Below, piece after piece: positions 8,546 to 17,874 of a DNA stretch of 64,000 nt. How positions within the stretch are numbered: position 1 is the first letter of the stretch; the number at the start of each line of letters is the position of its first letter. This DNA is from an uncultured Bacteroidales bacterium (lineage in GTDB: Bacteria; Bacteroidota; Bacteroidia; Bacteroidales; UBA932): the NCBI GenBank assembly GCA_900317925.1, contig ONIQ01000002.1:22205-86204 (forward strand), in the 5' to 3' direction. The notes under the pieces are model-generated. The model was not told where the DNA came from and made no database searches. It saw only the letters and a list, made by a program, of their open reading frames with translations. The translations under genes were made by a program, and so were the position numbers.

Positions 8546-10792
8546 TTATTTGAGTTCAAAGGAAATGGCCTGGCGGATGTCCTGCGAGGAGGCACCGATC
8601 TGGGCCATAAAGGTACCGGCTTCCGCCGTCCAGCCATGTTTTTCGGCATCGAAGAAAGCGAGGTCGCGCGGGTCGATGTGGAAACTGACGTCGGCACGCT
8701 GGCCGGGCTCCAGGAAGACCTTGGCGAAGCCCTTCAATTCTTTGGCCGGCCGGTCAACGGAGGCTTCTTCATCGGTAATATAAAGTTGGACAACTTCGGC
8801 GCCGGCCACATGGCCCGTATTTCGCACGGAAAGGGTGATGGTAAGGCCTTTCCCGGTCTGGGTGTCCGAACGTACGTCTGCGGGCCAGAAACCGGCTCCT
8901 GCGAGCGTTTTCGCACTCAGGCGCGGTTCGCCGAATTCGAAGGTGGTATAGCTGAGGCCGTGGCCGAAGGCAAAACGCGGCGCGGTGCCTTGGGTATCAT
9001 ACCAACGGTATCCCACGTACACGCCTTCGGAGTAGTATTCGTCCAGGAGGTTGGAGTCTTCCCGGGGAATGCCGGGGTACTGGCTGGCCGTCGTAACGGG
9101 CCCGTCTTCCATTTCCACGGGGATGGTGAACGGAAGATGTCCGGACGGATTTACCTTGCCGGTCAGCACGTCGGCCAGGGAGCGGCCGGCCTCGCTGCCC
9201 AGGTACCAGTCCTGGAGAATGACCGGGACTTTCGACGCCCAGGGCATGCCTACCGGGTTGCCGGAAATATTGATAACCACCAGGTTAGGGTTGGCATCGG
9301 CCAGGGCTTCAATCACAGCATCCTGGCCGTAGGGCAGGCCGAAGGAGGCCCGGTCGGAATCCTCTGCATCCTGGTATTTGCTCTTGTTGAGGCCGCCGAC
9401 AAAGAAGACCACATCGGCCTTTGCGGCCGCGGAAACGGCATCGGCGATCAGCTGGTCGGGCGTGCGGGTTTCCTGCAGGTCCTGTCCGGTCGATACCCCG
9501 TCAAAGACATTTCCAGGATCGCCCACATAGCCCCTTTCATACACGATTTGCGCCTCGGGCCAGGCTTCCCGGATCCCCTGCAGCGGCGTAATTTCGTGTA
9601 AGGTTTTCAGTGAGGAAGAACCACCGCCCACCGTCATTTTCTTGATGGCATTCTCGCCTACGACGAGGATGCTTTGTGCCTCTTTGACCGGCAGCAGGCC
9701 TCCCTCGTTTTTCAGCAGGACGATTCCTTCCGCCCCAATCCGGCGCGCGGCGGCAAAGTGTTCGGGCGAGGTAAACGAGCCGTTCGGGCGGTTTTCCGCC
9801 AGGGAAGTCCGGTACATCAGGCGCAGCACGCGGCGCACTTTGTCGTCGAGTTCATCCGTGCCATATTCGCCGGCTTCAATTTTCCGCTGGTAGGGGAGGG
9901 CCAGATAGTATTTGTCATAGGGATTCTTGGCTTCCACGTTGAGGCCGTTGGTGCCGGTACCGAATTCCAGGTCCAGGCCGTTGGTGATGGCCTGGTCCGT
10001 GTCGTGGCAACCGCCCCAGTCGCTGATGACGGCGCCGTCAAAGCCCCACTCACCCTTGAGGATATCGTTCAGCAGGTACTGGTTGTGGCAGCAGTGCTGG
10101 TCTTTGTAAAGGTTATAGGAACCCATGACGGACCAGGCACCGCCTTCCTGCACGGCCGCTTTGAAGGCCGGCAGGTAGATTTCATAGAGGGCACGGTCGT
10201 CCACGACCACATTGGCCGTATGGCGGTGGATTTCGTCGTTGTTCAGGGCATAGTGCTTGACGCAGACGGCCACTTTGTTGCGCTGGACAGCCTGGATGTA
10301 GTTCACGGCCATCCGTCCGGTCAGGTACGGGTCTTCCCCCATATACTCGAAATTACGGCCGCCCAGGGGGTGGCGCAGGATGTTCAGGCCGGGTGCCAGC
10401 AAAACGTCCTTGCGGCGATACCGGGCTTCCTCGCCGATGCTCTTTCCGTACAGGGCGGCCATTTCGGTGTTCCAGGTGGCTGCCAGGCAGGTCAGGGCCG
10501 GAAAAGCGGTGCAGGAATCGTCGGTATGGTCGGCCTGGCGCCATTTATCCCAGAGGACGTCGGGCCGGATGCCGTGGGGTCCGTCCGAGGTCCAGAAGGT
10601 GGGAATGCCCAGACGAGGCACGCCGGCGCTGCTGAATTTGGACTGCGCGTGGATCAGCTTGATTTTTTCCTGCAGCGAGAGTTGCGCGAGGGTCTCGTCC
10701 ACCTTCTTTTCGATGTCGGCGGCGGGTTTCTTGCTTTCGCATGCGGCCATGGCCATCACTGCTGCAAAGAGGATCAGGAGGATTTTTTTCAT
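8546..10792 (-). CDS. Family GH3 beta-glucosidase-type lipoprotein
   Basis: This is a glycoside hydrolase of family 3 (748 aa). The lipoprotein signal 'LFAAVMAMAACESKK' puts it at the outer membrane or in the periplasm. The N-terminal TIM barrel contains 'NILRHPLGGRNFEYMGEDP' and the nucleophile Asp in 'AVISDWGG'. The second alpha/beta domain ('ILVVGENA') and a C-terminal fibronectin-III-like domain ('VRNTGHVAGAEVVQLY') complete the usual architecture. It probably releases beta-linked glucose or related sugars from oligosaccharides. It sits in a tight leftward run (gaps of 10-15 nt) from hflX through this gene to the polyferredoxin. Confidence 0.93.
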   Translation of the reverse strand: MKKILLILFAAVMAMAACESKKPAADIEKKVDETLAQLSLQEKIKLIHAQSKFSSAGVPRLGIPTFWTSDGPHGIRPDVLWDKWRQADHTDDSCTAFPALTCLAATWNTEMAALYGKSIGEEARYRRKDVLLAPGLNILRHPLGGRNFEYMGEDPYLTGRMAVNYIQAVQRNKVAVCVKHYALNNDEIHRHTANVVVDDRALYEIYLPAFKAAVQEGGAWSVMGSYNLYKDQHCCHNQYLLNDILKGEWGFDGAVISDWGGCHDTDQAITNGLDLEFGTGTNGLNVEAKNPYDKYYLALPYQRKIEAGEYGTDELDDKVRRVLRLMYRTSLAENRPNGSFTSPEHFAAARRIGAEGIVLLKNEGGLLPVKEAQSILVVGENAIKKMTVGGGSSSLKTLHEITPLQGIREAWPEAQIVYERGYVGDPGNVFDGVSTGQDLQETRTPDQLIADAVSAAAKADVVFFVGGLNKSKYQDAEDSDRASFGLPYGQDAVIEALADANPNLVVINISGNPVGMPWASKVPVILQDWYLGSEAGRSLADVLTGKVNPSGHLPFTIPVEMEDGPVTTASQYPGIPREDSNLLDEYYSEGVYVGYRWYDTQGTAPRFAFGHGLSYTTFEFGEPRLSAKTLAGAGFWPADVRSDTQTGKGLTITLSVRNTGHVAGAEVVQLYITDEEASVDRPAKELKGFAKVFLEPGQRADVSFHIDPRDLAFFDAEKHGWTAEAGTFMAQIGASSQDIRQAISFELK

Positions 10793-10806
10793 ATATAGTT
10801 TGTTAA

Positions 10807-11844
10807 TTAGAAGTTCAACGTAAGGCCATAGCCATACGGCGTAAAGCCGCAGGCTAGGTTGAATTTGTCTGCGTTTTTGAGGGCGGGAATGGCGGGGATG
10901 GCGAGGCTAAGGCCTACGCTGGCCGCCGCTGTTCCGAAGAGCGCCATCCACATTCCGGTAAGCGAACCGGATTTTTCATTGCTGATATATTTTTCCCACA
11001 TGTAGGCGCTGTCTACGCCCCATTGATAATAGGGGTGGAAACTATCCCCAAAGTAGGAATACTGGCGGGCGGGATTGAAGGAGTCGTTCCATAGCAAGAT
11101 ACCGCCCAAAGTGGTGGCGGTTCCCGCTACGGCGAGTGCGGCTCCCCAATAGAAACGCTTCCTTTGCTGTTGGAGCGAGGGGAATGACATCTGGTCAAAA
11201 TGATGGTTAAAGCGGCGCAGGCCGATACTGCCAACGGTAAGTTCCGTCAGGCCGGCAACAACGAGTGAAAGGCCCATCTTATTGGCTATCAAGGTGCCTG
11301 AGTGTATGGAATACTCGAAGTTGTTGGTAATTGCCTCAATAAATGTTTCATCTTCGGTTACCGGATGACGCGAAAGGCTCAAAGAAAGAATATGGGCGAA
11401 CAAAATGCTTCCGGTGCCGGTCAGGGCCGTCAACAGACCAGTCGTTGCTAATCGTTGTCTGGGGAGAAAACTGTTGTAATAGGCGTTGGTTCCGAGCAGG
11501 GAAATCATTTCGTCTTCGTTGAGAGCAATGAGATTCTCTACCTTATATTGTTCGCCTTTTTTGATACTCGGTGCCTCCAGAAGATTGCTGCGGTCAAGGA
11601 CACCTTTGTCGAACCGCAAGGTAAAGTTGTCCGGGAAACGAATGGAAGAAATATAGTCCTGCGGAAGTTTCTCCATAAGACGTCCGTTGATTGTTGTCTG
11701 TTTAAACCGGATGAAGGACTCTTTAATGGCAGTAATTTCCACATCGAATTGTTCTTTGTTCTGGGTGGTAATGGTTACCGTTTGAGCAAAGGTTGAGGCG
11801 CAGTAGATTATTAGACCCAATAAGAATAGAATGCTTTTTTTCAT
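10807..11844 (-). CDS. Uncharacterised envelope protein with membrane segments
   Basis: This 345-aa protein is not recognised. A signal peptide ('LIIYCASTFAQ') is followed by a small beta-rich segment (about residues 20-75, 'ITAIKESFIRFKQTTING'). Three or four hydrophobic stretches lie at about 135-155, 190-210, 235-255 and 300-320, with Gly-rich helices ('GLLTALTGTGSILFAHI'). The family is plausibly Bacteroidales-specific. It lies 14 nt upstream of the GH3 gene and 10 nt downstream of a lipoprotein gene, so it is probably co-transcribed with both. No function is assigned. Confidence 0.6.
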   Translation of the reverse strand: MKKSILFLLGLIIYCASTFAQTVTITTQNKEQFDVEITAIKESFIRFKQTTINGRLMEKLPQDYISSIRFPDNFTLRFDKGVLDRSNLLEAPSIKKGEQYKVENLIALNEDEMISLLGTNAYYNSFLPRQRLATTGLLTALTGTGSILFAHILSLSLSRHPVTEDETFIEAITNNFEYSIHSGTLIANKMGLSLVVAGLTELTVGSIGLRRFNHHFDQMSFPSLQQQRKRFYWGAALAVAGTATTLGGILLWNDSFNPARQYSYFGDSFHPYYQWGVDSAYMWEKYISNEKSGSLTGMWMALFGTAAASVGLSLAIPAIPALKNADKFNLACGFTPYGYGLTLNF

Positions 11845-11854
11845 GGCTTAAGGA

Positions 11855-12865
11855 TTAATTTGAAGTAAGACAAACAGAATTTAGGTCCAGTTTCCAGTGG
11901 CCGGCATCTTCAAGTGGAAGCATATAGAGAGGCCGATGATTCTGGTAAAGATAGAAGAGATTGCCGTCGCAAGAAATGGAATAAACGTCATTATCTACCC
12001 ACCGTATTGCAAAGAAATACCAGGAATATTTGTCAATTTCTTTGTTCCGGACAGCATAGGTGCGCCCCTGATGGTTGGCGGTAAAGAAGAATTGTCCATT
12101 ATTTCGATGAACGGAATCCGTATCCTTGTCGGGAGCGGGATAGGTTTCGTCTATTTTTTCTCCATTTTTCCAGATGTGATATTCCTTATCGGCAGAAATC
12201 CGGATGACATAGGCATCGTCTCCTTCTACATACAGGGCGTGTTCTGCATAATAGCCCGTCATGGTTCCTCCGGTAAAAACGGCCGTTCCGTTTTTATAGA
12301 CCGTACATACACCATCGACGTTGATGGTTTGCCAGATGTCTTCTCCGGAGAGGACGATACGGGAGGAATTATCGGGAACCGGGTGGAGGGAAGGAACTTT
12401 TTTAATTACTTCCCCGTTTCGCATGAGGGTGAGTTCCTGGGGAATAGGATTGACGCTGGCGTCATACGATACGGAATAAAAGGCCCCGTCCTGTACCTCA
12501 TAGGCTTTGACGATGGTCCCTTTGGGGAACGAAAAGCTTTTTTCACCATTTTTCAGCACGGAGAATACGGCATCCTTTGCGTTTTCTGCCGTATGTTGTA
12601 GCAAGAGGAAGGTGGAACGATTGTGTGCGAGAAGAGCGGCGGCGCGGATAGGAACCTTGTCATCGATGGAATAGATCAGTTGGGTATTGTTATATACCAT
12701 TACGTGGTATTCCGGCTCTTTTACCCAGGATTGCAAGCCGGGTGTCTTGTAAACGGTAATGGCGGAGTATAAATTCTCCGGCGCCGTTTCTACAAACTCT
12801 TTTTCGCATCCGGACAGCGTCAGGAGCGAAATAACGGGGAAGAGGACGAATTTTTTCATAATCAT
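11855..12865 (-). CDS. Uncharacterised lipoprotein
   Basis: The 336-aa protein has a clear lipoprotein signal ('FPVISLLTLSGCEKE'). ATG at 12859 (MKKFVLF) is an equally good start. The rest is beta-rich with repeated short patterns such as 'VYKNGTAVF', 'IWKNGEKI' and 'LMRNGEVI', suggesting a beta-propeller-like fold. It is probably anchored in the periplasm or on the cell surface. It lies between hflX and another uncharacterised envelope protein, with gaps of 15 and 10 nt. The function is unknown. Confidence 0.6.
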   Translation of the reverse strand: MIMKKFVLFPVISLLTLSGCEKEFVETAPENLYSAITVYKTPGLQSWVKEPEYHVMVYNNTQLIYSIDDKVPIRAAALLAHNRSTFLLLQHTAENAKDAVFSVLKNGEKSFSFPKGTIVKAYEVQDGAFYSVSYDASVNPIPQELTLMRNGEVIKKVPSLHPVPDNSSRIVLSGEDIWQTINVDGVCTVYKNGTAVFTGGTMTGYYAEHALYVEGDDAYVIRISADKEYHIWKNGEKIDETYPAPDKDTDSVHRNNGQFFFTANHQGRTYAVRNKEIDKYSWYFFAIRWVDNDVYSISCDGNLFYLYQNHRPLYMLPLEDAGHWKLDLNSVCLTSN

Positions 12866-12880
12866 TCAGTTTTGTTTCTG

Positions 12881-14065
12881 TTACCAAAGGAAGTTGTTGA
12901 AGGGCCAGCGGCCGGCGTGGATTTCGGCCACCATTTTATAGATGTCGTTGCGGAGTTTATCGATACCGATTTTCTCCTTGGCCGAGATGAAGATGCACGG
13001 GGTCTTTTCCCGGGCGATCCAGCTGTTCTTGAGCTCCTCCAGCGGAACGTTGTCCTTCGTGGGCGGTTCCAGCGAAAATTCATCGTACGGCTCGTAGGTA
13101 TAGGCATCTATCTTATTGAAAACCACGTAGGTAGGTTTGTTGATGGAACCAATGTCCCGCAAGGTATCCTCTACGACCTTCATTTGTTCCTCGAAGCCGG
13201 GGTGGGAGATGTCCACCACGTGGACCAGCACGTCGGCTTCGCGTACCTCGTCCAGCGTGCTTTTGAACGCCTCGATGAGCTGGGTGGGCAGTTTGCGGAT
13301 AAACCCGACGGTGTCGCTGAGCAGGAAGGGGACGTTTTCAATCACTACTTTCCGGACAGTGGTGTCCAGGGTGGCGAACAATTTGTTCTCGGCAAATACG
13401 TCCGACTTGGCCAGCAGGTTCATCAGGGTGCTTTTCCCCACGTTGGTATAACCTACGAGCGAGAGGCGCACCAGGGAACCCCGGTTGCCGCGCTGGGTGG
13501 CCATCTGCCGGTCCACTTTCTTGAGCTGTTCCTTCAGCCGGGAGATTTTTTCCTTGACGATCCGGCGGTCCACTTCGATCTGGGTCTCACCCATACCGCC
13601 CCGGGTTCCCACGCCGCCGCGCTGCCGCTCCAGGTGGGTCCACATGCCCGCCAGACGGGGGAGCATGTAGTTGTATCGGGCCAGTTCCACCTGCATCTTG
13701 GCATAGGAGGTTTTGGCCCGCTGGGCAAAGATTTCCAGGATTAGGCTGGTCCGGTCGATAACCGCCGTGGTTTTGATGACGCGCTCGATGTTTCGCTGTT
13801 GCATCGGGGAGAGTTCGTCATCAAAAATAACATAGTTGATTTGGTTTTCCTCGCAGTATTGGGCGATTTCTTCCAGTTTGCCGCTGCGGATATAGGTGGC
13901 GTTGTCGGGTTTATCGACCCGCTGGATGAATTTTTTGTCACCCATTGCACCGGCGGTTTCCGCCAGAAATTGCAGTTCGTCCAGGTATTCCATGACCGTC
14001 CGCTCGTTGTCGTGCGGGCGGATGATTCCAACGAAGACTGCTTTTTCTGTGTTATGATAGTCCAT
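12881..14065 (-). CDS. hflX: Ribosome-associated GTPase HflX
   Basis: HflX binds ribosomes and can split stalled or hibernating 70S particles, particularly under stress. The 394-aa protein has the N-terminal HflX domain and then a Gly-rich linker ('RQRGGVGTRGGMGETQIE'). Its GTPase domain carries G1 'GYTNVGKSTL', G3 'DTVGFI' and G4 'NKID'. It opens a tight leftward gene run and is separated from tonB upstream by a terminator hairpin. Confidence 0.96.
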   Translation of the reverse strand: MDYHNTEKAVFVGIIRPHDNERTVMEYLDELQFLAETAGAMGDKKFIQRVDKPDNATYIRSGKLEEIAQYCEENQINYVIFDDELSPMQQRNIERVIKTTAVIDRTSLILEIFAQRAKTSYAKMQVELARYNYMLPRLAGMWTHLERQRGGVGTRGGMGETQIEVDRRIVKEKISRLKEQLKKVDRQMATQRGNRGSLVRLSLVGYTNVGKSTLMNLLAKSDVFAENKLFATLDTTVRKVVIENVPFLLSDTVGFIRKLPTQLIEAFKSTLDEVREADVLVHVVDISHPGFEEQMKVVEDTLRDIGSINKPTYVVFNKIDAYTYEPYDEFSLEPPTKDNVPLEELKNSWIAREKTPCIFISAKEKIGIDKLRNDIYKMVAEIHAGRWPFNNFLW

Positions 14066-14085
14066 AAATGGCTTTTCCTTTTAGC

Positions 14086-14116
14086 GAAAAAAGGCCATCC
14101 GGTTGGGGACGGCCTT
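14086..14116 (-). terminator. Rho-independent terminator downstream of tonB
   Basis: On the minus strand a hairpin with arms AAGGCCGTCC and GGATGGCCTT (one G-T pair) and an 8-nt loop is followed by a T run. It lies between the tonB stop and the hflX start. Confidence 0.75.
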
Positions 14117-14135
14117 ATTGTTCTTGGGCGCTCGT

Positions 14136-14828
14136 TTATCGGAGCTGGAAGATCACAGGGAAGGTATAGGTTACCTTCACGGCGCGGTCGCGCTGCTTGC
14201 CGGGTTTCCACTTCGGCGAGCTGGAGACCACGCGCACAGCTTCCTTATCCAGCGAGGAGTCAACGCCACGGAGAACCTTCACGTTGGAAACGGTTCCGTC
14301 TGCGTTTACGGTGAACTGCAGGGTTACACGGCCCTGGACACCGTTCTCCTTGGCGATTTCCGGATAGACAAGCTTGGAGTTCACCCATTTGGAGAACTCG
14401 TTTGCATCGCCACCGTTGAAGGAAGGCTTCTCTTCCACGAGCTGGAAAGGAATGGCTTCTTCTTCAACGACTTCTTCTTTGGTCTCTTCCACATAGTCCA
14501 TGATCTCAACACCCATGTTGGCGTTATCCTCGAGGTTCATGAACATATCGTCGTCGACTTTGATTTCATCGTCCACAATGTCAATCTGGTCCGAGAGGAT
14601 AGGGATCTTCGGGGCCTCGGGCGGCGGGGGAGGGGTCTCCTGCGTGATGGGCACCATGTCCTCTACTTCGACAATCTGGTTGTCTCCGTCCAGAATGGAT
14701 GCGGCTTTTTCTTTCGAACTGTACTCGAAAGCGCCGTAAACGACCAGCAGGGCGATCACGAAACCGATCTCGGTGAAGAGCAGTCTCTTGTTCTCCAGGC
14801 TGGCTTTAACTGACTTTTTAATTTCCAT
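14136..14828 (-). CDS. TonB-family energy transducer (first copy)
   Basis: The 230-aa protein has one N-terminal membrane helix (about residues 20-38, 'EIGFVIALLVVYGAFEY'). A Pro-rich/acidic periplasmic linker follows ('TQETPPPPPEAPKIP'). The C-terminal TonB domain contains 'VQGRVTLQFTVNADGTVSNV' and 'VKVTYTFPVIFQLR'. It presumably couples the proton-motive force to TonB-dependent outer-membrane transporters. A close paralogue lies at 21987-22670. Its promoter overlaps the divergent ybeY promoter. Confidence 0.88.
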   Translation of the reverse strand: MEIKKSVKASLENKRLLFTEIGFVIALLVVYGAFEYSSKEKAASILDGDNQIVEVEDMVPITQETPPPPPEAPKIPILSDQIDIVDDEIKVDDDMFMNLEDNANMGVEIMDYVEETKEEVVEEEAIPFQLVEEKPSFNGGDANEFSKWVNSKLVYPEIAKENGVQGRVTLQFTVNADGTVSNVKVLRGVDSSLDKEAVRVVSSSPKWKPGKQRDRAVKVTYTFPVIFQLR

Positions 14829-14859
14829 ATTCGCGAATTTTTATATCCGGTTTAGGTCC

Positions 14860-14891
14860 CAAAGTTAGGAATAAAGTTGTAGATTTGCAAA
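14860..14891 (-). promoter_or_regulatory. tonB promoter (TTTG-N20-TAACTTTG)
   Basis: On the minus strand TTTG (14891-14888) and TAACTTTG (14867-14860) are separated by exactly 20 nt, a full match to the Bacteroidota promoter. The predicted transcription start is about 24 nt before the tonB ATG. The ybeY -7 box (14880-14887, plus strand) lies inside it. Confidence 0.75.
14880..14887 (+). promoter_or_regulatory. ybeY promoter, -7 element TAGATTTG
   Basis: The sequence matches TAnnTTTG, 14 nt upstream of the ybeY ATG, within the divergent tonB promoter. Confidence 0.55.
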
Positions 14892-14901
14892 AAATTTTAA
14901 A

Positions 14902-15327
14902 ATGGTCAGTTATCATTGCGAAGATATCCGGTTCGAGTTCAAGGGTAAAACCTTGAATAACAAGTGGCTGAAGATGGTTGCCGAGAGCGAGGTCAAGCGG
15001 CTCGGAGACATCAGCATCATCTTTTGTTCGGACCCTTACATCCTGGATATCAACCAGCGCTACCTGCAGCACGATTATTTTACCGACATCATTACCTTCG
15101 ATTATTGTGAAGGGAAGGTGCTCAGCGGAGACTTGTTTATCAGCATCGATACCGTTCGGGAAAATGCCCGAGAATACGGCGCTTCCTTCGAGGAGGAACT
15201 GAACCGTGTCATGGTGCATGGGCTGCTTCACCTGATCGGCTACGATGACCATACGCCCGCCGAGCAGCAGGAGATGCGGGGCAAGGAAGACTATTATCTG
15301 TCGATCCGTAAAATTCTGAAAGGATAG
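14902..15327 (+). CDS. ybeY: Endoribonuclease YbeY (16S rRNA maturation)
   Basis: YbeY is a single-strand-specific metallo-endoribonuclease involved in 16S rRNA 3'-end maturation and ribosome quality control. At 141 aa it has the usual length. The zinc site is visible as 'HGLLHLIGYDDHTPAE', corresponding to the HGxLHLxGYDH motif, with three histidines. 'DIITFDY' is the conserved strand before it. mnmG follows after 6 nt, so the two are probably one transcript linking ribosome and tRNA maturation. Confidence 0.96.
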   Translation: MVSYHCEDIRFEFKGKTLNNKWLKMVAESEVKRLGDISIIFCSDPYILDINQRYLQHDYFTDIITFDYCEGKVLSGDLFISIDTVRENAREYGASFEEELNRVMVHGLLHLIGYDDHTPAEQQEMRGKEDYYLSIRKILKG

Positions 15328-15333
15328 GGGAGC

Positions 15334-17187
15334 ATGGTGTACGATGTAATTGTGGTTGGCGGCGGCCATGCCGGGTGCGAAGCTGCGATGGCGGCGGCGA
15401 ACCTGGGGTCGTCGGTGTTGCTGGTCTCGATGGATTTGCGGGGCTTTGCCCGGATGTCGTGCAACCCCGCGTTCGGCGGAATCGCGAAAGGACAGATTGT
15501 CCGCGAGATTGATGCGCTGGGCGGGTACACCGGTTTGGTGACGGACCGCTCTACCCTCCAGTTCCGCATGTTGAACCGGTCCAAAGGTCCGGCCATGTGG
15601 AGCCCCCGGGCGCAATGCGATAAAATCCAATTTTCCGCAGAATGGCGAAAAATCCTCGAAACTCATTGTAAATTAGATATTTACGAGGATTCTGCGGAGG
15701 CGATAACCCTCTCAGAATCGAAAATTTCAGGAATTCGTACTAGAACCGGAGCAATTTTTCATTCTCGCGCCGTTATTTTGACCGCCGGAACCTTCTTGAA
15801 CGGACGGATGTTCATCGGTCGGACTTCTTTCGAAGGAGGGCGGATCGGAGAGCGGGCGTCTTATGGGCTTACGGAACAGTTGGTGCAGATGGGACTCCGG
15901 ACCGACCGGATGAAAACCGGAACGCCGCCCCGGATTGATATCTCTTCCGTTGATACCGCCTCGCTCGAGCGACAGCAGGGCGATTCGAACCCGGGTCGTT
16001 TTTCTTTCTTGGACGAAGCGTCGGCAATCCAACGCAGCGGAGAGCAGATGGACTGCTTTATCCTGCATACCAACGAACGGGTACACGAGATTCTTCGGAC
16101 GGGATTTGGCGATTCTCCCCTTTTCACCGGGATGATTTCCGGACGGGGACCCCGCTATTGTCCCAGCATCGAAGACAAACTCCGGGTCTTTCCGGACAAC
16201 CCGGCGCACCAGCTTTTCCTGGAGCCGGAGGGCCGCTCGACCACCGAATATTATTTGCAGGGATTCTCCTCTTCTTTGCCGCTGAATGTGCAGCTGGATG
16301 CCCTACACGCGATTAAAGGGTTGGAAAACGTGAAGATTTTCAAACCGGCTTATGCGGTGGAATATGACTATTTTGATCCGACGCAACTTAGCGCAACCTT
16401 GGAGGTCCGGGAGGTGCCCGGGCTTTTCCTGGCCGGTCAGGTGAACGGGACAACGGGATACGAAGAAGCGGCCGCGCAGGGGATTATGGCGGGGATCAAT
16501 GCCCACCAGAAGGTGCACGGGTTGGATCCTTTTATCTTACGTAGGGACGAGGCCTATATAGGTGTTTTAATTGACGATCTGATTACCAAGGGCGTGGACG
16601 AACCGTACCGGATGTTCACTTCCCGGGCGGAATACCGGATTCTGCTGCGCCAGGATAATGCGGATTTGCGATTGACAGGCCTTTCACATGCCTTGGGGCT
16701 GGCTTCTGATGCGCGGTATGATGCCATGAAACGCAAATATGAGCACGTTCAGGAGCTGCACGATTGGGCCGAGAAGACGCTGGTTAAGGCAGCTAAAGTG
16801 AATGATTTCCTGGTTTCTGCTGGCTCTGCTCCGCTGGATCAGTCTAAGAAAGTGGCTGAATTGGTCGCACGTCCGTCCGTTTTTCTGAAGGATTTGCTGC
16901 AAATTGTTCCACGTGGAACATATTCCGAGGAAGAAGTCGAATCTGTCGATATTGCCATCAAATATCAGGGCTATATTGACCGCGAAAGGGAGCTGGCAGA
17001 TAAGATGGTTCGGTTGGAATCGCTTCGCATTCCGGAGGGTTTTGACTTCGATTCTGTGTCCGGACTCTCGATAGAATGCCGTCAGAAACTAAAAAAATAC
17101 GCGCCCCGCACATTGGCGCAGGCGTCGCGTATTTCGGGTGTTTCCCCCGCAGATATCTCGGTTCTGCTGGTCTATTTTGGTCGGTAA
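15334..17187 (+). CDS. mnmG: tRNA uridine-5-carboxymethylaminomethyl modification enzyme MnmG
   Basis: MnmG (GidA) is the FAD-dependent partner of MnmE in modifying U34 of tRNAs. The protein has 617 aa, close to the usual 620-630. The FAD site '[19 protein letters not shown]' starts at residue 6. '[23 protein letters not shown]', 'TGTPPRID' and the C-terminal '[11 protein letters not shown]' are all family hallmarks. The coding sequence contains a perfect 16-bp parS-like palindrome at 16905-16920. It is convergent with ruvA. Confidence 0.98.
   Translation: MVYDVIVVGGGHAGCEAAMAAANLGSSVLLVSMDLRGFARMSCNPAFGGIAKGQIVREIDALGGYTGLVTDRSTLQFRMLNRSKGPAMWSPRAQCDKIQFSAEWRKILETHCKLDIYEDSAEAITLSESKISGIRTRTGAIFHSRAVILTAGTFLNGRMFIGRTSFEGGRIGERASYGLTEQLVQMGLRTDRMKTGTPPRIDISSVDTASLERQQGDSNPGRFSFLDEASAIQRSGEQMDCFILHTNERVHEILRTGFGDSPLFTGMISGRGPRYCPSIEDKLRVFPDNPAHQLFLEPEGRSTTEYYLQGFSSSLPLNVQLDALHAIKGLENVKIFKPAYAVEYDYFDPTQLSATLEVREVPGLFLAGQVNGTTGYEEAAAQGIMAGINAHQKVHGLDPFILRRDEAYIGVLIDDLITKGVDEPYRMFTSRAEYRILLRQDNADLRLTGLSHALGLASDARYDAMKRKYEHVQELHDWAEKTLVKAAKVNDFLVSAGSAPLDQSKKVAELVARPSVFLKDLLQIVPRGTYSEEEVESVDIAIKYQGYIDRERELADKMVRLESLRIPEGFDFDSVSGLSIECRQKLKKYAPRTLAQASRISGVSPADISVLLVYFGR
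16905..16920. other. parS: parS-like ParB-binding site inside mnmG
   Basis: TGTTCCACGTGGAACA is a perfect 16-bp palindrome. It differs from the widespread chromosomal parS consensus TGTTNCACGTGAAACA at one position. parS sites usually cluster near oriC and often lie within genes. Recognition by a ParB of this genome is inferred. Confidence 0.6.
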
Positions 17188-17206
17188 AAGGTCCCGCTTT
17201 TCTCTG

Positions 17207-17794
17207 CTAGAGCATCTGCAAAGCTGCTTTGATGATTTCTTCCACGCCTGCCGACGGGGTTTTGGCTAGGATAGCGCGTACGGCTTTGGTAACGTTCGGT
17301 TTGGCAAAGCCCAGCATAACCAGGGCGTTGGTGGCTTCCTCCACCGTGGCATTTGCGGAGACGCCACCGAAGAGGGCGAGGGATTCGCCGTCGCTCTTTC
17401 CCACCTTGTCTTTCAATTCCAGGATTACGCGCTGCGCCGTTTTCAAACCAATTCCTTTCACGCCTTTCAGTAGGGTCAGGTTTTCGGTCAGGATGGCCTC
17501 CCGGAGAGCAGCTGCGCTCAGGGAAGAAAGCATGATCCGGGCCGTTCCAACCCCGATTCCAGACACGCTGATGAGCTGACGGAACAGTTCCCTTTCGTCT
17601 TTGGTGACAAAGCCATAAAGCTCGTGCCCGTCTTCTTTTACGTGGTAGTGGACATAGATTTTTGCGGTGCTTTTGCCCATCAGGTTTTCATAGCCCTGGA
17701 GGGTGATCATGATGAAATAACCGACCCCGCCGCAATCGATGACGGCCGATGCCGGAGTTAATTCTGCTAGGGTTCCTTGGATATACTCGTACAT
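17207..17794 (-). CDS. ruvA: Holliday junction DNA-binding protein RuvA
   Basis: RuvA is the tetrameric junction-binding subunit that loads RuvB. At 195 aa it shows the N-terminal OB fold ('MYEYIQGTLAELTPASAVID'), helix-hairpin-helix motifs ('LISVSGIGVGTARIMLS' and 'GVKGIGLKTAQRVILELK') and the C-terminal RuvB-binding three-helix domain ('EEATNALVMLGF'). It converges with mnmG and diverges from sufS. Confidence 0.97.
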   Translation of the reverse strand: MYEYIQGTLAELTPASAVIDCGGVGYFIMITLQGYENLMGKSTAKIYVHYHVKEDGHELYGFVTKDERELFRQLISVSGIGVGTARIMLSSLSAAALREAILTENLTLLKGVKGIGLKTAQRVILELKDKVGKSDGESLALFGGVSANATVEEATNALVMLGFAKPNVTKAVRAILAKTPSAGVEEIIKAALQML

Positions 17795-17857
17795 AGAGCG
17801 ATGTGTTGACTTTGTACAAAGGTCGTAAATTTCTTTCAGAAAACCGCTTAAATTTGT

Positions 17858-17865
17858 TACTTTTG
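17858..17865 (+). promoter_or_regulatory. sufS promoter, -7 element TACTTTTG
   Basis: The sequence matches TAnnTTTG and lies only 9 nt before the ATG at 17875. The transcript would have a very short or absent 5' leader. It also argues against the TTG-like upstream start at 17803. Confidence 0.5.
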
Positions 17866-17874
17866 CAAGTTATT